Below are positions 9,677-18,564 of a stretch of 64,000 nt of DNA, one piece after another (within the stretch, counting starts at the first letter, position 1; each line of letters begins with the position of its first letter). The position numbers and the translations under genes are program-made. Source of the stretch: Sphingomonadales bacterium (GTDB taxonomy: Bacteria; Pseudomonadota; Alphaproteobacteria; Sphingomonadales; Sphingomonadaceae); assembly GCA_009995225.1 (NCBI GenBank), contig JAACPW010000013.1:1-64000 (forward strand), in the 5' to 3' direction. Under the pieces are notes generated by a model. The model was not told where the DNA came from, did no database searches, and saw only the letters and a list, made by a program, of their open reading frames with translations.

Positions 9677-10162
9677 TCACGCGGCGGTGACGGCCAGCGT
9701 GCCAGCCGGCCAATAATTGAAAGCGAGCACCCACAATCCGCCAAAAGCGATGGCCACGCCGTAGGGGATCGCAAGCTTGTCTTTCTGGCGGCGCATCGTG
9801 TGCCAGCAGACCATCACGATCGTCAGCGCACCGCCTGCCAGCGCCATGACAAACAGCAATTCGACGAAGTTTTGCGGGCTTACCCAAAGCGCGAGTGCGG
9901 TCAGCAGCTTCACATCGCCGCCGCCCATCATCTTGAGCGCGAACAACCCGGCAAACAGCGCAAAAGCGGCCAAAGCCACGCCCAGCTGGATGGCGACATC
10001 GGGCCATAGCGACAGGCCGCTCGCCCACCAGAACGCCGGCGCTGCCAGTGCAATGCCGCCGTTGAGCCAATTGTCGATCTGGCGCCGACGCAAATCGGTA
10101 AACGCGGCAAAGACCAGCGCAATTGCCAAGGCGATCAGCAAACCGTAGGAAATGGAATTCAT
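9677..10162 (-). CDS. cpaA: Flp-type prepilin peptidase CpaA (TadV)
   Basis: A 161-residue polytopic membrane protease of the type-IV prepilin peptidase family. The two catalytic aspartates are visible: Asp23 in FTDLRRRQID and Asp83 in the GGGD motif (80-83). It cleaves, and in some species methylates, Flp pilin and TadE/F pseudopilins. It is the first gene of the operon here. In many relatives one or more flp pilin genes lie just upstream, but none is present before 10162. The stretch 10163-10295 is the divergent promoter region with the next gene. Confidence 0.88.
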   Translation of the reverse strand: MNSISYGLLIALAIALVFAAFTDLRRRQIDNWLNGGIALAAPAFWWASGLSLWPDVAIQLGVALAAFALFAGLFALKMMGGGDVKLLTALALWVSPQNFVELLFVMALAGGALTIVMVCWHTMRRQKDKLAIPYGVAIAFGGLWVLAFNYWPAGTLAVTAA

Positions 10163-10295
10163 CGACTTCGTGCCCCCGGCGCGGGCCTCGCAGGTAACGC
10201 GGGCCGTCCTTCATTGGGACACTGCTACAGGTTATGACTTACCAAATAGTAACCACGCTTAACCGATTGCGGCCGAGCCTTGAGGGAGCGTGTCC
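10163..10295. promoter_or_regulatory. divergent promoter region, tad operon / hydrolase
   Basis: This 133-base spacer lies between the start of cpaA (minus) and the hydrolase (plus). It is less GC-rich than its surroundings around 10228-10262 and contains nested inverted repeats GGTTA/TAACC (10230-10234 and 10250-10254) and TTAC/GTAA, a possible regulator site. No confident -35/-10 pair could be picked by eye. No flp pilin gene is encoded here. Confidence 0.4.
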
Positions 10296-11246
10296 ATGAT
10301 CGACCGCCGCAGCATTCCGCCCCATGCTCGCGAAAGCCATTGGTCAGCGGCTGACGGCCACACCGTGCGCCAGATCGACTGGCCGGGCGCAGCCGGCCCG
10401 CGCGGGTCGATTCTGTTCTTTCCAGGACGCGGGGATTTTTACGAAAAGTATCTCGAAACGCTGGAAGAATGGCACCGCGCCGGATGGCGGGTGACGGCGG
10501 CAGACTGGCGCGGGCAAGCCGGGTCCGGTCGGCTGGGCAAGGATCCTGTCACCGGCCACATCGCGGATTTCGGCGTGTGGGTCGATGATCTGGCGGCGCT
10601 GTGGCAGCAATGGGTGGCCGAAACGCCCGGACCCCATGTGCTCGCCGCGCATTCGATGGGCGGGCATCTGGCCCTGCGCGCTCTGGTCGATCGGCGGCTC
10701 CGGCCCGATGCTGTGGTTCTCAGTGCGCCGATGACCGGCATGAACGGGCCGTCTTTACCCTTGTCGTTGCTCCATCGTGTCGCGCAGATGATGTGCCGGA
10801 TCGGTGATCCAACGCGGCCTGCGTGGAAATGGAGCGAGAAGCCGGGCGAGCTTCCGGCCGACCGTTCCGAACTCCTGACCCATGATCGCGACCGCTATGC
10901 TGACGAACAATGGTGGCGCGATCACCGGCCCGAATTGGTGATGGGCCCCGCCAGCTGGCGCTGGGTCGAGCGGGCCTATGCCTCGTGGCGGGTGCTCGAT
11001 GCGCCCGGCGCGCTGGAGGCGGTGGATGTGCCGGTGTTGCTGATCTCGACCGCAGCCGACCAGCTTGTCAGCCACCCCGCCAACCTCAAGGCCGCAGCGC
11101 GGCTCCCCAAGGGCGAAATGCTGGCGCTGGGCGCGGAAGCCCATCACGAAGTGCTGCGCGAGGTTGACGCGGTGCGCGGGCGCGTGATGCAGGCGATTGC
11201 GGAATTCCTCGACCGCGCGGCGCCAGGAACGGCGATCCCGGCATGA
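10296..11246 (+). CDS. alpha/beta hydrolase, lysophospholipase/monoacylglycerol-lipase-like
   Basis: A 316-residue alpha/beta hydrolase. The nucleophile elbow is AHSMGG with Ser120, and FFPGRGDF (41-48) forms the oxyanion-side loop. A probable acid is near residue 254 (STAADQL) and the histidine is in EAHHEVL near 285. The layout resembles PldB-type lysophospholipases, so the substrate is probably a lipid ester. The ATG at 10296 has a GGGAG site at normal spacing, whereas the in-frame GTG at 10290 is too close to it. The last four bases overlap the FAD oxidoreductase gene (ATGA). Confidence 0.78.
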   Translation: MIDRRSIPPHARESHWSAADGHTVRQIDWPGAAGPRGSILFFPGRGDFYEKYLETLEEWHRAGWRVTAADWRGQAGSGRLGKDPVTGHIADFGVWVDDLAALWQQWVAETPGPHVLAAHSMGGHLALRALVDRRLRPDAVVLSAPMTGMNGPSLPLSLLHRVAQMMCRIGDPTRPAWKWSEKPGELPADRSELLTHDRDRYADEQWWRDHRPELVMGPASWRWVERAYASWRVLDAPGALEAVDVPVLLISTAADQLVSHPANLKAAARLPKGEMLALGAEAHHEVLREVDAVRGRVMQAIAEFLDRAAPGTAIPA

Positions 11247-12358
11247 TCCACGATTTTGCCATCATTGGCGCCGGCATGGCGGGGGCCAGCATCGCCGCCG
11301 AACTTGCGCCCCATGCCAGCGTGCTGCTGCTGGAGGCGGAGGATGCGCCGGGCTATCACGCCACGGGCCGTTCGGCTGCGTTCTGGGAGGAATCCTATGG
11401 CGGGCCCGGCGTGGTGCCGCTGACACTGGCGTCCGGCGCGTACCTTGGGGAGCACGGCTTCCTTACGCCTCGCGGCGCGCTCTATGTCGGGCGGGCAGAG
11501 GACCGGGCGGCCATGGATCGCCATGTTGAAACCTTTGCGGGCGCGGGCATTGCGATCCATCGGATTTCGCCCACCGATCTGGCCGCCAAGGTGCCGCATA
11601 TTCGCCCCGATTGGAGCGAGGCGCTGCATCAGCCCGCCTGCGCCGATATCGACGTGGCTGGGCTTCACCAGCATTACCTTGCTGCCGCGCGCCGCCACGG
11701 CGTCACCATCGCCTGCCGCGCGCGGGTCAGCGGATTGGCGCGGCAAGGTGGCGCATGGGCGATCACCGGTGCGCACGGGGAAACATGGCGCGCTGCCACC
11801 GTCATCAATGCCTCGGGGGCGTGGGCGGACGATGTTGCGCATATGGCAGGCGTGCGCCCCGTCGGCATCAATCCGCTGCGCCGCACGGTCGCGGTGTTGC
11901 GGGTCGAACCGCAGGCACCCGCCGATCTGCCGCTGGTGCTCGACATCAAGGGGGGGTTCTATTTCAAGCCCGATGCAGGCCGGTTGTGGCTGAGCCCGCA
12001 TGATGAAATCCCGTCCGAGCCGTGCGATGCCGCGCCCGAGGAATGGGACGTGGCGGTGGCCATCGACCGCTTCCAGAGCGTGACCGATTGGCGGATCGCG
12101 GCGGTCGAGCGGCGCTGGGCGGGCCTGCGCAGTTTCGCACCCGATCGCCTGCCGGTCTATGGCCGTGACCCGGACGAAGGCAGCTTTGTCTGGTTTGCCG
12201 GGCAGGGTGGTTTCGGCATCCAGACCGCTCCCGCCGCCGCACGGCTGGCTGCGCAACTGGTGTTGGGGCAGGGGCGGGACGCCATGACGGCGCCTATCGA
12301 TCCCGCCGCCTATACGCCCGCCCGGTTCCACCGCGTCTCCGCGCCGCAATCGGCCTAG
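11243..12358 (+). CDS. FAD-dependent oxidoreductase (DAO family)
   Basis: A 371-residue flavoprotein of the D-amino-acid oxidase/glycine oxidase fold. The dinucleotide-binding motif GAGMAG is at residues 9-14 with an acidic end to strand 2 (LEAED). A second FAD contact, VINASGAWADD, is near residue 188, and GQGGFGIQTAP near the C-terminus closes the flavin site. Enzymes of this family oxidise amines, amino acids or hydroxy acids; the substrate is not evident. It overlaps the preceding hydrolase by four bases, suggesting one transcript and perhaps a shared catabolic role. Confidence 0.8.
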   Translation: MIHDFAIIGAGMAGASIAAELAPHASVLLLEAEDAPGYHATGRSAAFWEESYGGPGVVPLTLASGAYLGEHGFLTPRGALYVGRAEDRAAMDRHVETFAGAGIAIHRISPTDLAAKVPHIRPDWSEALHQPACADIDVAGLHQHYLAAARRHGVTIACRARVSGLARQGGAWAITGAHGETWRAATVINASGAWADDVAHMAGVRPVGINPLRRTVAVLRVEPQAPADLPLVLDIKGGFYFKPDAGRLWLSPHDEIPSEPCDAAPEEWDVAVAIDRFQSVTDWRIAAVERRWAGLRSFAPDRLPVYGRDPDEGSFVWFAGQGGFGIQTAPAAARLAAQLVLGQGRDAMTAPIDPAAYTPARFHRVSAPQSA

Positions 12359-12417
12359 CCAACGGCGCATCGATCTGGCATTTCCTGACCTTGGTTAAAC
12401 AAAGGGAGGGAAAGCCG

Positions 12418-12594
12418 ATGGCGCACACGTTCGAAATCTACAAGGACAACGCCGGCGAGTTCCGCGTGCGGTTCAAATACAATTCGGAAGTGATGTTCTC
12501 GACGCAGGGCTATTCGAGCAAGGCTAGCGCCCAGAACGCGATCGATTCGATCAAGAAGAACGGCCCCGGCGCACAGGTCGAAGACAATAGCTGA
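12418..12594 (+). CDS. YegP-like DUF1508 protein
   Basis: A 58-residue protein with one DUF1508 (YegP) repeat: FEIYKDNAGEFRVRFKYNSE, then a GYSSKASAQNAIDSIKKN helix. Many family members carry two repeats; this has one. The biochemical role of the family is not established. The ATG at 12418 follows AAAGGGAGGG at good spacing, and a start at 12391 lacks this. It is 59 bases after the FAD oxidoreductase and convergent with rnhA. Confidence 0.8.
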   Translation: MAHTFEIYKDNAGEFRVRFKYNSEVMFSTQGYSSKASAQNAIDSIKKNGPGAQVEDNS

Positions 12595-12618
12595 TCGGGC
12601 ATAGTGCGGGGCGGGGGC

Positions 12619-13062
12619 TTATACCCCGGCCGCAATTCGTGCCGCTTCGGCGCTCGCCAGCGCATCGACCCGTTCGTTTTCCGGGTGGCCATTGTGCCCC
12701 CGGACCCAGTGCCAGTTGACCTGATGCGGGCGGGCCGCCTCGATCAGTTCGTGCCACAGATCGGCATTGCGGACCGGCTTTTTGGAAGCGTTCATCCAGC
12801 CGTTGCGCTGCCAACCGTGAATCCACTTCTGCATCCCGTCGAGCACATATTTGCTGTCGGAATAGAGATCGACCTTGCACGGTTCGATCAGGGCGCCGAG
12901 GCCCTTGATCGCCGCCATCATTTCCATGCGATTGTTGGTGGTGTCAGGCTCACCTCCCGATAATTCCTTTTCATGCGTGCCCATCCGCAGCAGCGCGCCC
13001 CAGCCGCCGGGGCCAGGATTGCCCTTGCACGCGCCATCGGTGTAGATTTCGACCTGTTTCAT
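12619..13062 (-). CDS. rnhA: ribonuclease HI
   Basis: A 147-residue RNase HI that degrades the RNA strand of RNA-DNA hybrids (R-loops, primers). The catalytic carboxylates are all present: Asp9 (IYTDGAC), Glu47 (NNRMEMMA), Asp69 (LYSDSKYV) and Asp133 (ERVDALA), with the active-site histidine in VRGHNGH (His123). The length is normal. It is encoded 25 bases after thrB on the same strand. Confidence 0.96.
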   Translation of the reverse strand: MKQVEIYTDGACKGNPGPGGWGALLRMGTHEKELSGGEPDTTNNRMEMMAAIKGLGALIEPCKVDLYSDSKYVLDGMQKWIHGWQRNGWMNASKKPVRNADLWHELIEAARPHQVNWHWVRGHNGHPENERVDALASAEAARIAAGV

Positions 13063-13087
13063 GGGTCAAGCTTTGGCGCGGGAGCGT

Positions 13088-14059
13088 TCAGGCTGCAAGC
13101 ACGCCTTCGCCCGCTTCGTCGTAGAATTGCCAGCGGCGGGCAAATTGCATCGGATCCTTGCGCGTGACGAGTGCATCGTCGGGCGTATCCAGCCAGTCTT
13201 CGGCGCGGCTGGCAACGAACCGCAGGCACGCGCCTTTGGCAATCTCGGGGAACAGCTGGCGTTCCGCGACTGCAAGCGGGCGAACGCTTTGATAGCCCGC
13301 AATCAGCGCTGCGCCGCAATCCGCGCGGTAGGCATTGGCCCCGTTGAAACACCACGCCGCATGCGTGACCGCCAGATCGAACACCATTGGCCCGGTGCAA
13401 GCGAAGTAGAAATCGATCAGCCCGGTCACGCGGTCGCCCAGCATGAGGACATTGTCGGGGAACAGGTCCGTGTGGGTCTGGGATTGCGGCAGGGCGGAAA
13501 GGTCCAGCGCGGCAGCGGCGCGGGCGTGATCCAGCATCGCGGGCAGGCCGGCGTCGATCGTCGCCAGAGCGGGTGCGCCGCAAGCCTCCAGAATTGCGGC
13601 GGTGGCGGCGAAATCCATCGCGTTGGCGCGGGTGCGCGGGAAATCTTGCGCCGCCAGATGCAGCCGCGCCAGCACTTCGCCCACGGCGCGCGCCTGTGCA
13701 GGCGTCGGGCGGGTGGGGGACACACCGGGCAGAAATTCGATCAGCGCCGCGGCCTTGCCTTCGACCATCCGGAAAGATGCGCCGTCGCGGTCATGCATGG
13801 TTCGCGGCACCGGGCTTCCGCGCGCGGACAGATGATCGAGCAGATCGAGGAAGTAGGGCAGATCGGCAGTATCGATCCGCCGTTCATACAGTGTCAGGAT
13901 GAACCGCGCGCCGCTGCCGCCTGCGCCGGTCGTCTCCACTAGCCAGTTGGAATTGGACACGCCCTCGGCAATCCCCTTGGCTGAAACCAGATCGCCGACA
14001 TCGTAATATGCGATCAGCCGGGCAAGATCCTCCGCCCCCAAATGGGTATAAACCGCCAC
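13088..14059 (-). CDS. thrB: homoserine kinase (APH-fold type)
   Basis: A 323-residue kinase of the aminoglycoside-phosphotransferase fold, of the ThrB class found in alphaproteobacteria rather than the GHMP class. The N-terminus MAVYTHLGAEDLARLIAYYDVG and the motif EGVSNSNWLVET are typical. The catalytic loop HTDLFPDN is at 196-203 and the metal-binding aspartate is Asp216 in LIDFYFA. It phosphorylates homoserine on the way to threonine. It lies between ispH and rnhA and is probably co-transcribed with ispH, 12 bases upstream. Confidence 0.92.
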   Translation of the reverse strand: MAVYTHLGAEDLARLIAYYDVGDLVSAKGIAEGVSNSNWLVETTGAGGSGARFILTLYERRIDTADLPYFLDLLDHLSARGSPVPRTMHDRDGASFRMVEGKAAALIEFLPGVSPTRPTPAQARAVGEVLARLHLAAQDFPRTRANAMDFAATAAILEACGAPALATIDAGLPAMLDHARAAAALDLSALPQSQTHTDLFPDNVLMLGDRVTGLIDFYFACTGPMVFDLAVTHAAWCFNGANAYRADCGAALIAGYQSVRPLAVAERQLFPEIAKGACLRFVASRAEDWLDTPDDALVTRKDPMQFARRWQFYDEAGEGVLAA

Positions 14060-14071
14060 GAGAGCCCCGGA

Positions 14072-15073
14072 TTACTCGGTCAGTTGGCGCGGCAATTTGA
14101 ACACCATCTTCTCGACCGTGGCGGTGATTTCCTTTTCGTGGATCGTGCGGTGCTGCGCCAAAAGCGCCACCACTTCGCGCACCAGCACTTCGGGCGCCGA
14201 AGCGCCGGCAGTCAGCCCCAGGGTTTTTACTCCTTCGAGCCAGCCAAGGTCGATTTCAGTCGCGCGCTGGATCAGCTTGGCCGGGGTGCCGAGGCGTTCG
14301 GACACTTCGACCAGCCGCAGCGAGTTGGACGAATTGGGCGCGCCGATCACCAGCACCAGCTCGCAATCATGCGCCAGCTCCTTGACCGCAGCCTGACGGT
14401 TGGAGGTCGCGTAGCAAATGTCTTCAGCGCGCGGGCCGGAGATGTTGGGATAGCGCCATTCGAGCGCCTGAATCACCTCACGCGTGTCGTCGACCGACAG
14501 TGTGGTCTGGGTCAGGTAGGACAGTTCCTCGTCGGAATCGAACGGCAGCTTGTCGACATCCTCGATGGTTTCGACCAGCGTCATCTGGCCAGGCTCGACC
14601 TGCCCCATCGTGCCGATCACTTCGGGGTGGCCTTCGTGACCGATGAAGATGATGTGGCGGCCTTTTTCAATCTGGCGTTCGGCCTGCCGGTGGATCTTGC
14701 TGACCAGCGGGCAGGTGGCATCGACATACAGCAGCTCGCGGCGCCGGGCTTCGGCCGGGATCGACTTGGGCACGCCGTGCGCGCTAAACACCACCGGCGC
14801 ATCGTCGGGCACTTCGTCCAGTTCCTTGACGAAGATGGCGCCCTTGGCCTTAAGCCCTTCGACCACGTATTTGTTGTGGACGATTTCGTGCCGCACGAAC
14901 ACCGGCGCGCCATAGCGTTCCAGCGCCTTTTCGACGATCTCGATCGCCCGGTCGACCCCGGCGCAGAAGCCGCGCGGGGCTGCGATCAGCAGGTTGAGGG
15001 GCGGGCAATCTGCTACGGTGCCAGCAGCGGAGGGTGCGGCGTCGGCGTCGGAAGTGTGAAAGGGCGCGTTCAT
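14072..15073 (-). CDS. ispH: 4-hydroxy-3-methylbut-2-enyl diphosphate reductase
   Basis: A 333-residue IspH, the last enzyme of the MEP isoprenoid pathway, which reduces HMBPP to IPP and DMAPP. The three cysteines that hold the Fe-S cluster are Cys37 (APRGFCAGV), Cys122 (DATCPLV) and Cys221 (CYATSNRQ). The first 25 residues form a variable extension before the conserved core. It is divergent from the downstream lipoprotein gene and probably leads the ispH-thrB-rnhA transcript. Confidence 0.96.
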   Translation of the reverse strand: MNAPFHTSDADAAPSAAGTVADCPPLNLLIAAPRGFCAGVDRAIEIVEKALERYGAPVFVRHEIVHNKYVVEGLKAKGAIFVKELDEVPDDAPVVFSAHGVPKSIPAEARRRELLYVDATCPLVSKIHRQAERQIEKGRHIIFIGHEGHPEVIGTMGQVEPGQMTLVETIEDVDKLPFDSDEELSYLTQTTLSVDDTREVIQALEWRYPNISGPRAEDICYATSNRQAAVKELAHDCELVLVIGAPNSSNSLRLVEVSERLGTPAKLIQRATEIDLGWLEGVKTLGLTAGASAPEVLVREVVALLAQHRTIHEKEITATVEKMVFKLPRQLTE

Positions 15074-15144
15074 ATCGCTCCCTCTAGCGCTTTCGCCGCG
15101 TCCTCGCTAGGGCGCACGGGACCGTAAATTCAAGGACGCCTTTG

Positions 15145-15795
15145 ATGAAGCTCCGCGCAAGCGCCTTTTTTGCCCTTTCCGCCGCCACGGCCTTGGCTGC
15201 CTGTTCGAACGAAGGCGAACTGGTGCTGAACGAGGGTGTAGGCATTACCAGCGTGCTGACGCTGTGCCCGTCGGTCGGGATCCCCGACTACACCGGCGAT
15301 GTCACCACTTTCCGCAACGCTGAAGACACGACGACCGCAAGCCTCGATGTGTCCGCCGCGCTGACCGATCTGCGTGCCACCTGCAACGACACGGGCGAGC
15401 AGATCTATTCCGAAGCCAGCTTTACCGTGAACGCCCGCCGCACCGATGTGCGCGGCGCACGCAGCGTTCAACTGCCCTATTTCGTGACCGTGCTGCGCGG
15501 CGGCAGTGCGGTGGTGAGCAAGCGGCTGGGCACCGTCACCTTGTCCTTTGCCGAAGGGCAGGAGCGCGCCATGGCCAGCGGCAAGGTGGGAAGCTTCATC
15601 AACCGCGCCGATGCGGCCCTGCCAGAAGACATCCGCGAAAAGATCACCAAGCGACGCCGGCCCGGAGACGCCGAAGCCGCGCTTGATCCTTTGGCCGACC
15701 CGGAAGTGAAGGCTGCCATCGCCCGCACACGCTTTGAAATGCTGGTCGGCTTCCAGCTAACCGAAGCGCAGCTGGCGTATAATGTGACGCGTTAA
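15145..15795 (+). CDS. hypothetical lipoprotein
   Basis: A 216-residue predicted lipoprotein. The signal peptide ends LAAC with Cys20. The mature part begins SNEGELVLNEGVGITS, has one further cysteine pair (CPSVG and ATCND) that could form a disulfide in the periplasm, and contains a mixed beta-strand region. I do not recognise a named domain; proteins with this pattern are common in sphingomonads. The ATG at 15145 follows AAGGA; a TTG three bases earlier is in frame but less likely. It is divergent from ispH and separated from argS by a repeat-bearing spacer. Confidence 0.75.
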   Translation: MKLRASAFFALSAATALAACSNEGELVLNEGVGITSVLTLCPSVGIPDYTGDVTTFRNAEDTTTASLDVSAALTDLRATCNDTGEQIYSEASFTVNARRTDVRGARSVQLPYFVTVLRGGSAVVSKRLGTVTLSFAEGQERAMASGKVGSFINRADAALPEDIREKITKRRRPGDAEAALDPLADPEVKAAIARTRFEMLVGFQLTEAQLAYNVTR

Positions 15796-15996
15796 TGGGT
15801 TTCGCGGACGCCTCCGCGCCCGCATCCTCGGTGCGTTTCCTTCGCTGCGCTACGGAGCACCTGCGGGCACGCGGTCGCGCTCGCGACGTCTTCGCGTCGA
15901 TTGGTGAATTCCATCTAACGTTTTCCCGGGCTTGACCCGGGACCTCGCTTTCTATCTTGCAGGCGCGATATTCCGCGCACACCGCCCGAGACAATT
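15796..15996. other. intergenic mosaic with repeat hairpins upstream of argS
   Basis: These 201 bases between the lipoprotein and argS carry no credible gene. They hold a GC-rich imperfect palindrome (about 15802-15830), an inverted repeat GGTGC/GCACC around 15834-15862 that could act as a terminator, and a REP-like hairpin at 15925-15941. The first block resembles a block at about 42838-42870 downstream of map. Confidence 0.55.
15925..15941. repeat. REP-like hairpin CCCGGG-CTTGA-CCCGGG
   Basis: A perfect six-base stem with the loop CTTGA. It is the same element as the hairpins at 42951-42971 and 43277-43297, with the inner base pair changed from A-T to G-C. The paired change argues that the stem itself is conserved. 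Confidence 0.6.
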
Positions 15997-17745
15997 ATGA
16001 CCCAGCCCAAGACCCTCTACACCGCCTATGCGGCGCTAATCGAAACCGTGCTGACTGAACTGGTCGCAGACGGCACGCTGCCCGCTGGCACCAGCTTCGC
16101 CAACGTCACGCTGGAGCCGCCGCGCGATCTTTCGCATGGGGATCTGGCGACCAATGCCGCGATGGTGCTGGCCAAGGGTGCCGGCATGAACCCGCGTGCG
16201 CTGGCCGAAGCGATCACGGCCAAGCTTACCGCGCATCCCACCATCACCAGCGCCGACATTGCAGGGCCAGGCTTCATCAACCTGCGTCTCGCGCCTGAAG
16301 CGTGGCTCGATGAATTGCAGGCGATTGCGACTTTGGGCGATGATTACGGCCGGTCCGGCATGGGCGGAGGCCGGGTGGTCAACATCGAATATGTCTCGGC
16401 CAATCCCACCGGCCCCATGCACATGGGCCACTGCCGCGGCGCGGTGGTGGGCGATGCGCTGGGCAGCTTGTTGGAGTTCGCAGGCCACAAAGTCACGCGC
16501 GAATACTACGTCAACGACGCGGGCGCGCAGGTCGATGTGCTCGCACGCTCGGTGCATCTGCGGTATCTTGAGGCCCTGGGGCGGGATATATCCATCCCTG
16601 AAGGCCTCTACCCCGGCGAATACCTGAAGCCGGAGGGCGAGGCCCTCGCCGCTGAGTTTGGCGATCAATACGTCGCGGCGCCCGAAGCCGACTGGCTGAT
16701 CCTGTTCCGCACCCGCGCGGTCGCGGCGATGATGGACATGATTCGCGACGATCTCGCAACGCTCGGCATCAAGCACGATCTGTTCTCGTCGGAGGCGGAA
16801 TTGCAAGCGTCAGGCAAGGTCGATGCCGCCGAAGCCTGGCTGCGGACACATGACCTCGTCTATGACGGCGTGCTCGAAGCGCCCAAGGGCAAGGCGCCGC
16901 CCGAAGACTGGGAGCCGGTGCAACTGCCGCTGTTCCGCTCGACCCGGTTCGGGGACGATCAGGATCGCCCGATCAAGAAGTCGAACGGGGCATGGACCTA
17001 TTTTGGCGCCGATCTCGCCTACCACTTCCAGAAGGCGCAGAGCGCCGACGCGCTGGTGGATATCTGGGGCGCGGACCATGCCGGCACGGTCAAGCGGATC
17101 AAGGCGGCGGTCGCCGCGCTGACCAGCGCAGACGGTGCAGAGCCGAAGCCCTTCGAGGTCAAGCTCGTCCAGATGGTGCAGCTGCTGAAAGGCGGCCAGC
17201 CGTTCAAGATGTCCAAACGGTCGGGCAATTTCGTCACGCTCGCCGATGTGGTCGAGATGGTGGGCAAGGACGTGGTGCGCTTCACCATGCTGACCCGCAA
17301 GCCCGATGCGCAGATGGACTTCGATTTCGACAAGGTGGTCGAAGCGTCGAAGGACAACCCGGTGTTCTATGTGCAATATGCCCATGCTCGGATCCGTTCG
17401 ACCTTGCGCAAGGCGGCCGATGCGGGCCTGGCCCCCTCGGGCGAGGCGCTGCACCGGCTGGGCACCGAAGAACTGGCGCTGATCGCCCGCGCTGCGCAAT
17501 TCCCGCGCGAGATCGAGGCCGCCGCGCGTGCGCGCGAGCCGCACCGGATTGCCTTTTATCTCTTTGACCTCGCCGCCGATCTCCATTCCTACTGGAATCT
17601 CGGTAACGACCGGCCGGAAAAACGCTTCATCGTGGAACAGGATGCGGAAGTGACGGCGGCAAGGCTTTTCCTCGGCAACGCAATCGGGCAAGTGATCAAG
17701 GGCGGGCTCGCCGTTCTGGGCGTCGAGGCTGTTGAAAGCATGTAG
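15997..17745 (+). CDS. argS: arginyl-tRNA synthetase
   Basis: A 582-residue class I synthetase that charges tRNA-Arg. The HIGH motif reads HMGH (142-145) within [14 protein letters not shown], and the KMSKS loop reads KMSKR (404-408). The N-terminal Add-1 domain and the C-terminal DALR anticodon-binding domain (about 455-582) are both present. It leads a plus-strand series argS-SPOR-nagZ-scpA-scpB-tatABC, an arrangement familiar in alphaproteobacteria. Confidence 0.97.
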   Translation: MTQPKTLYTAYAALIETVLTELVADGTLPAGTSFANVTLEPPRDLSHGDLATNAAMVLAKGAGMNPRALAEAITAKLTAHPTITSADIAGPGFINLRLAPEAWLDELQAIATLGDDYGRSGMGGGRVVNIEYVSANPTGPMHMGHCRGAVVGDALGSLLEFAGHKVTREYYVNDAGAQVDVLARSVHLRYLEALGRDISIPEGLYPGEYLKPEGEALAAEFGDQYVAAPEADWLILFRTRAVAAMMDMIRDDLATLGIKHDLFSSEAELQASGKVDAAEAWLRTHDLVYDGVLEAPKGKAPPEDWEPVQLPLFRSTRFGDDQDRPIKKSNGAWTYFGADLAYHFQKAQSADALVDIWGADHAGTVKRIKAAVAALTSADGAEPKPFEVKLVQMVQLLKGGQPFKMSKRSGNFVTLADVVEMVGKDVVRFTMLTRKPDAQMDFDFDKVVEASKDNPVFYVQYAHARIRSTLRKAADAGLAPSGEALHRLGTEELALIARAAQFPREIEAAARAREPHRIAFYLFDLAADLHSYWNLGNDRPEKRFIVEQDAEVTAARLFLGNAIGQVIKGGLAVLGVEAVESM

Positions 17746-17787
17746 CCGAGAGGTCTTTGGGCTCTTGGGGGGAAGCGAAAGATCGCC

Positions 17788-18468
17788 ATGATCGATGCCG
17801 AGTACGAAGAATTGAACGACGCGGACAGCGCGCTTGATCTGGCCGATACGGACAGCCTGCCGTGGCTTGAATCCGATGAGGATGACAGCGAGGCAGGCGG
17901 GATCGACACCAGCCAGATCATGCTGTTCGGCGTCGCGCTGGTGCTGTTGCTGGGCGCGGTGGTGGGCGGCGTGTGGTTCATCTCCCACCGCGCGGCGGGC
18001 GGCGATGCTGTGGCCGATGGAAGCGTGATCGCCGCGCCCGAAGGCCCGGTCAAACAGCGCCCCGATGATCCGGGCGGCAAGGAATTCGCGGGAACCGGCA
18101 ATGTCGCGCCTGTGGTGGGCGAGGGCGGATCGCGCCCCGCCGTGGTGGCCGAAGCGCCCATGCCAGCGCCGACCGCCGCGCCCAAGCCTTCAATCGCGAC
18201 CGTGCCCGCAGCGGTTCTCGCAGGCGCCGACGTCCCCGGCATCGGCGTGCAACTGGCCGCCTATGGCACGCGCGCCCGCGCTGAACAGGGCTGGACCGAT
18301 ATCACCCGCCGCACCGATGTCCTGTCCGGCGTCAAATACCGGGTTGTCGAAGGGAAGGTCGACATCGGCACGGTCTATCGCTTGCAGGCGGTGGCAGGCA
18401 CCCGTGCCGAAGCCGACCGGCTGTGCGCCGCTTTGAAAGGCGACGGGGTCGATTGCCAGGTCAAGTAA
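17788..18468 (+). CDS. SPOR domain-containing membrane protein
   Basis: A 226-residue bitopic protein. An acidic cytoplasmic N-terminus (1-42) is followed by one transmembrane helix (about 44-65), a proline/alanine-rich periplasmic linker (70-145) and a C-terminal SPOR domain (about 148-226, starting GIGVQLAAYGTRARAEQGW). SPOR domains bind peptidoglycan stripped of peptide stems at division sites. The gene next door, nagZ, is also linked to the cell wall. This protein may be a divisome or septal-wall factor; the exact role is not known. Confidence 0.85.
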   Translation: MIDAEYEELNDADSALDLADTDSLPWLESDEDDSEAGGIDTSQIMLFGVALVLLLGAVVGGVWFISHRAAGGDAVADGSVIAAPEGPVKQRPDDPGGKEFAGTGNVAPVVGEGGSRPAVVAEAPMPAPTAAPKPSIATVPAAVLAGADVPGIGVQLAAYGTRARAEQGWTDITRRTDVLSGVKYRVVEGKVDIGTVYRLQAVAGTRAEADRLCAALKGDGVDCQVK

Positions 18469-18564
18469 GGGCGGCGTTCTGCGGACCTTGACAGGGCTTT
18501 TCCCCGCCCTTGACCCCTTGTTGCCCTTGCTTGCCCCTGCGTTGAGTGCGACTTTACAGGCCTT

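Noticed and set aside
11144..12370. Minus-strand open frame of 408 codons
   Set aside because: It is antisense to the FAD oxidoreductase and shows no domain.
12600..12640. Short GC-rich inverted repeat between the YegP-like gene and rnhA as a terminator
   Set aside because: The stem is short and overlaps the rnhA stop; it is not distinguishable from chance in GC-rich sequence.
18467..18511. Stem AAGGGCGG/CCGCCCTT after the SPOR gene as a terminator
   Set aside because: The loop is about 29 bases and no T-run follows, and the genes on both sides may be co-transcribed.
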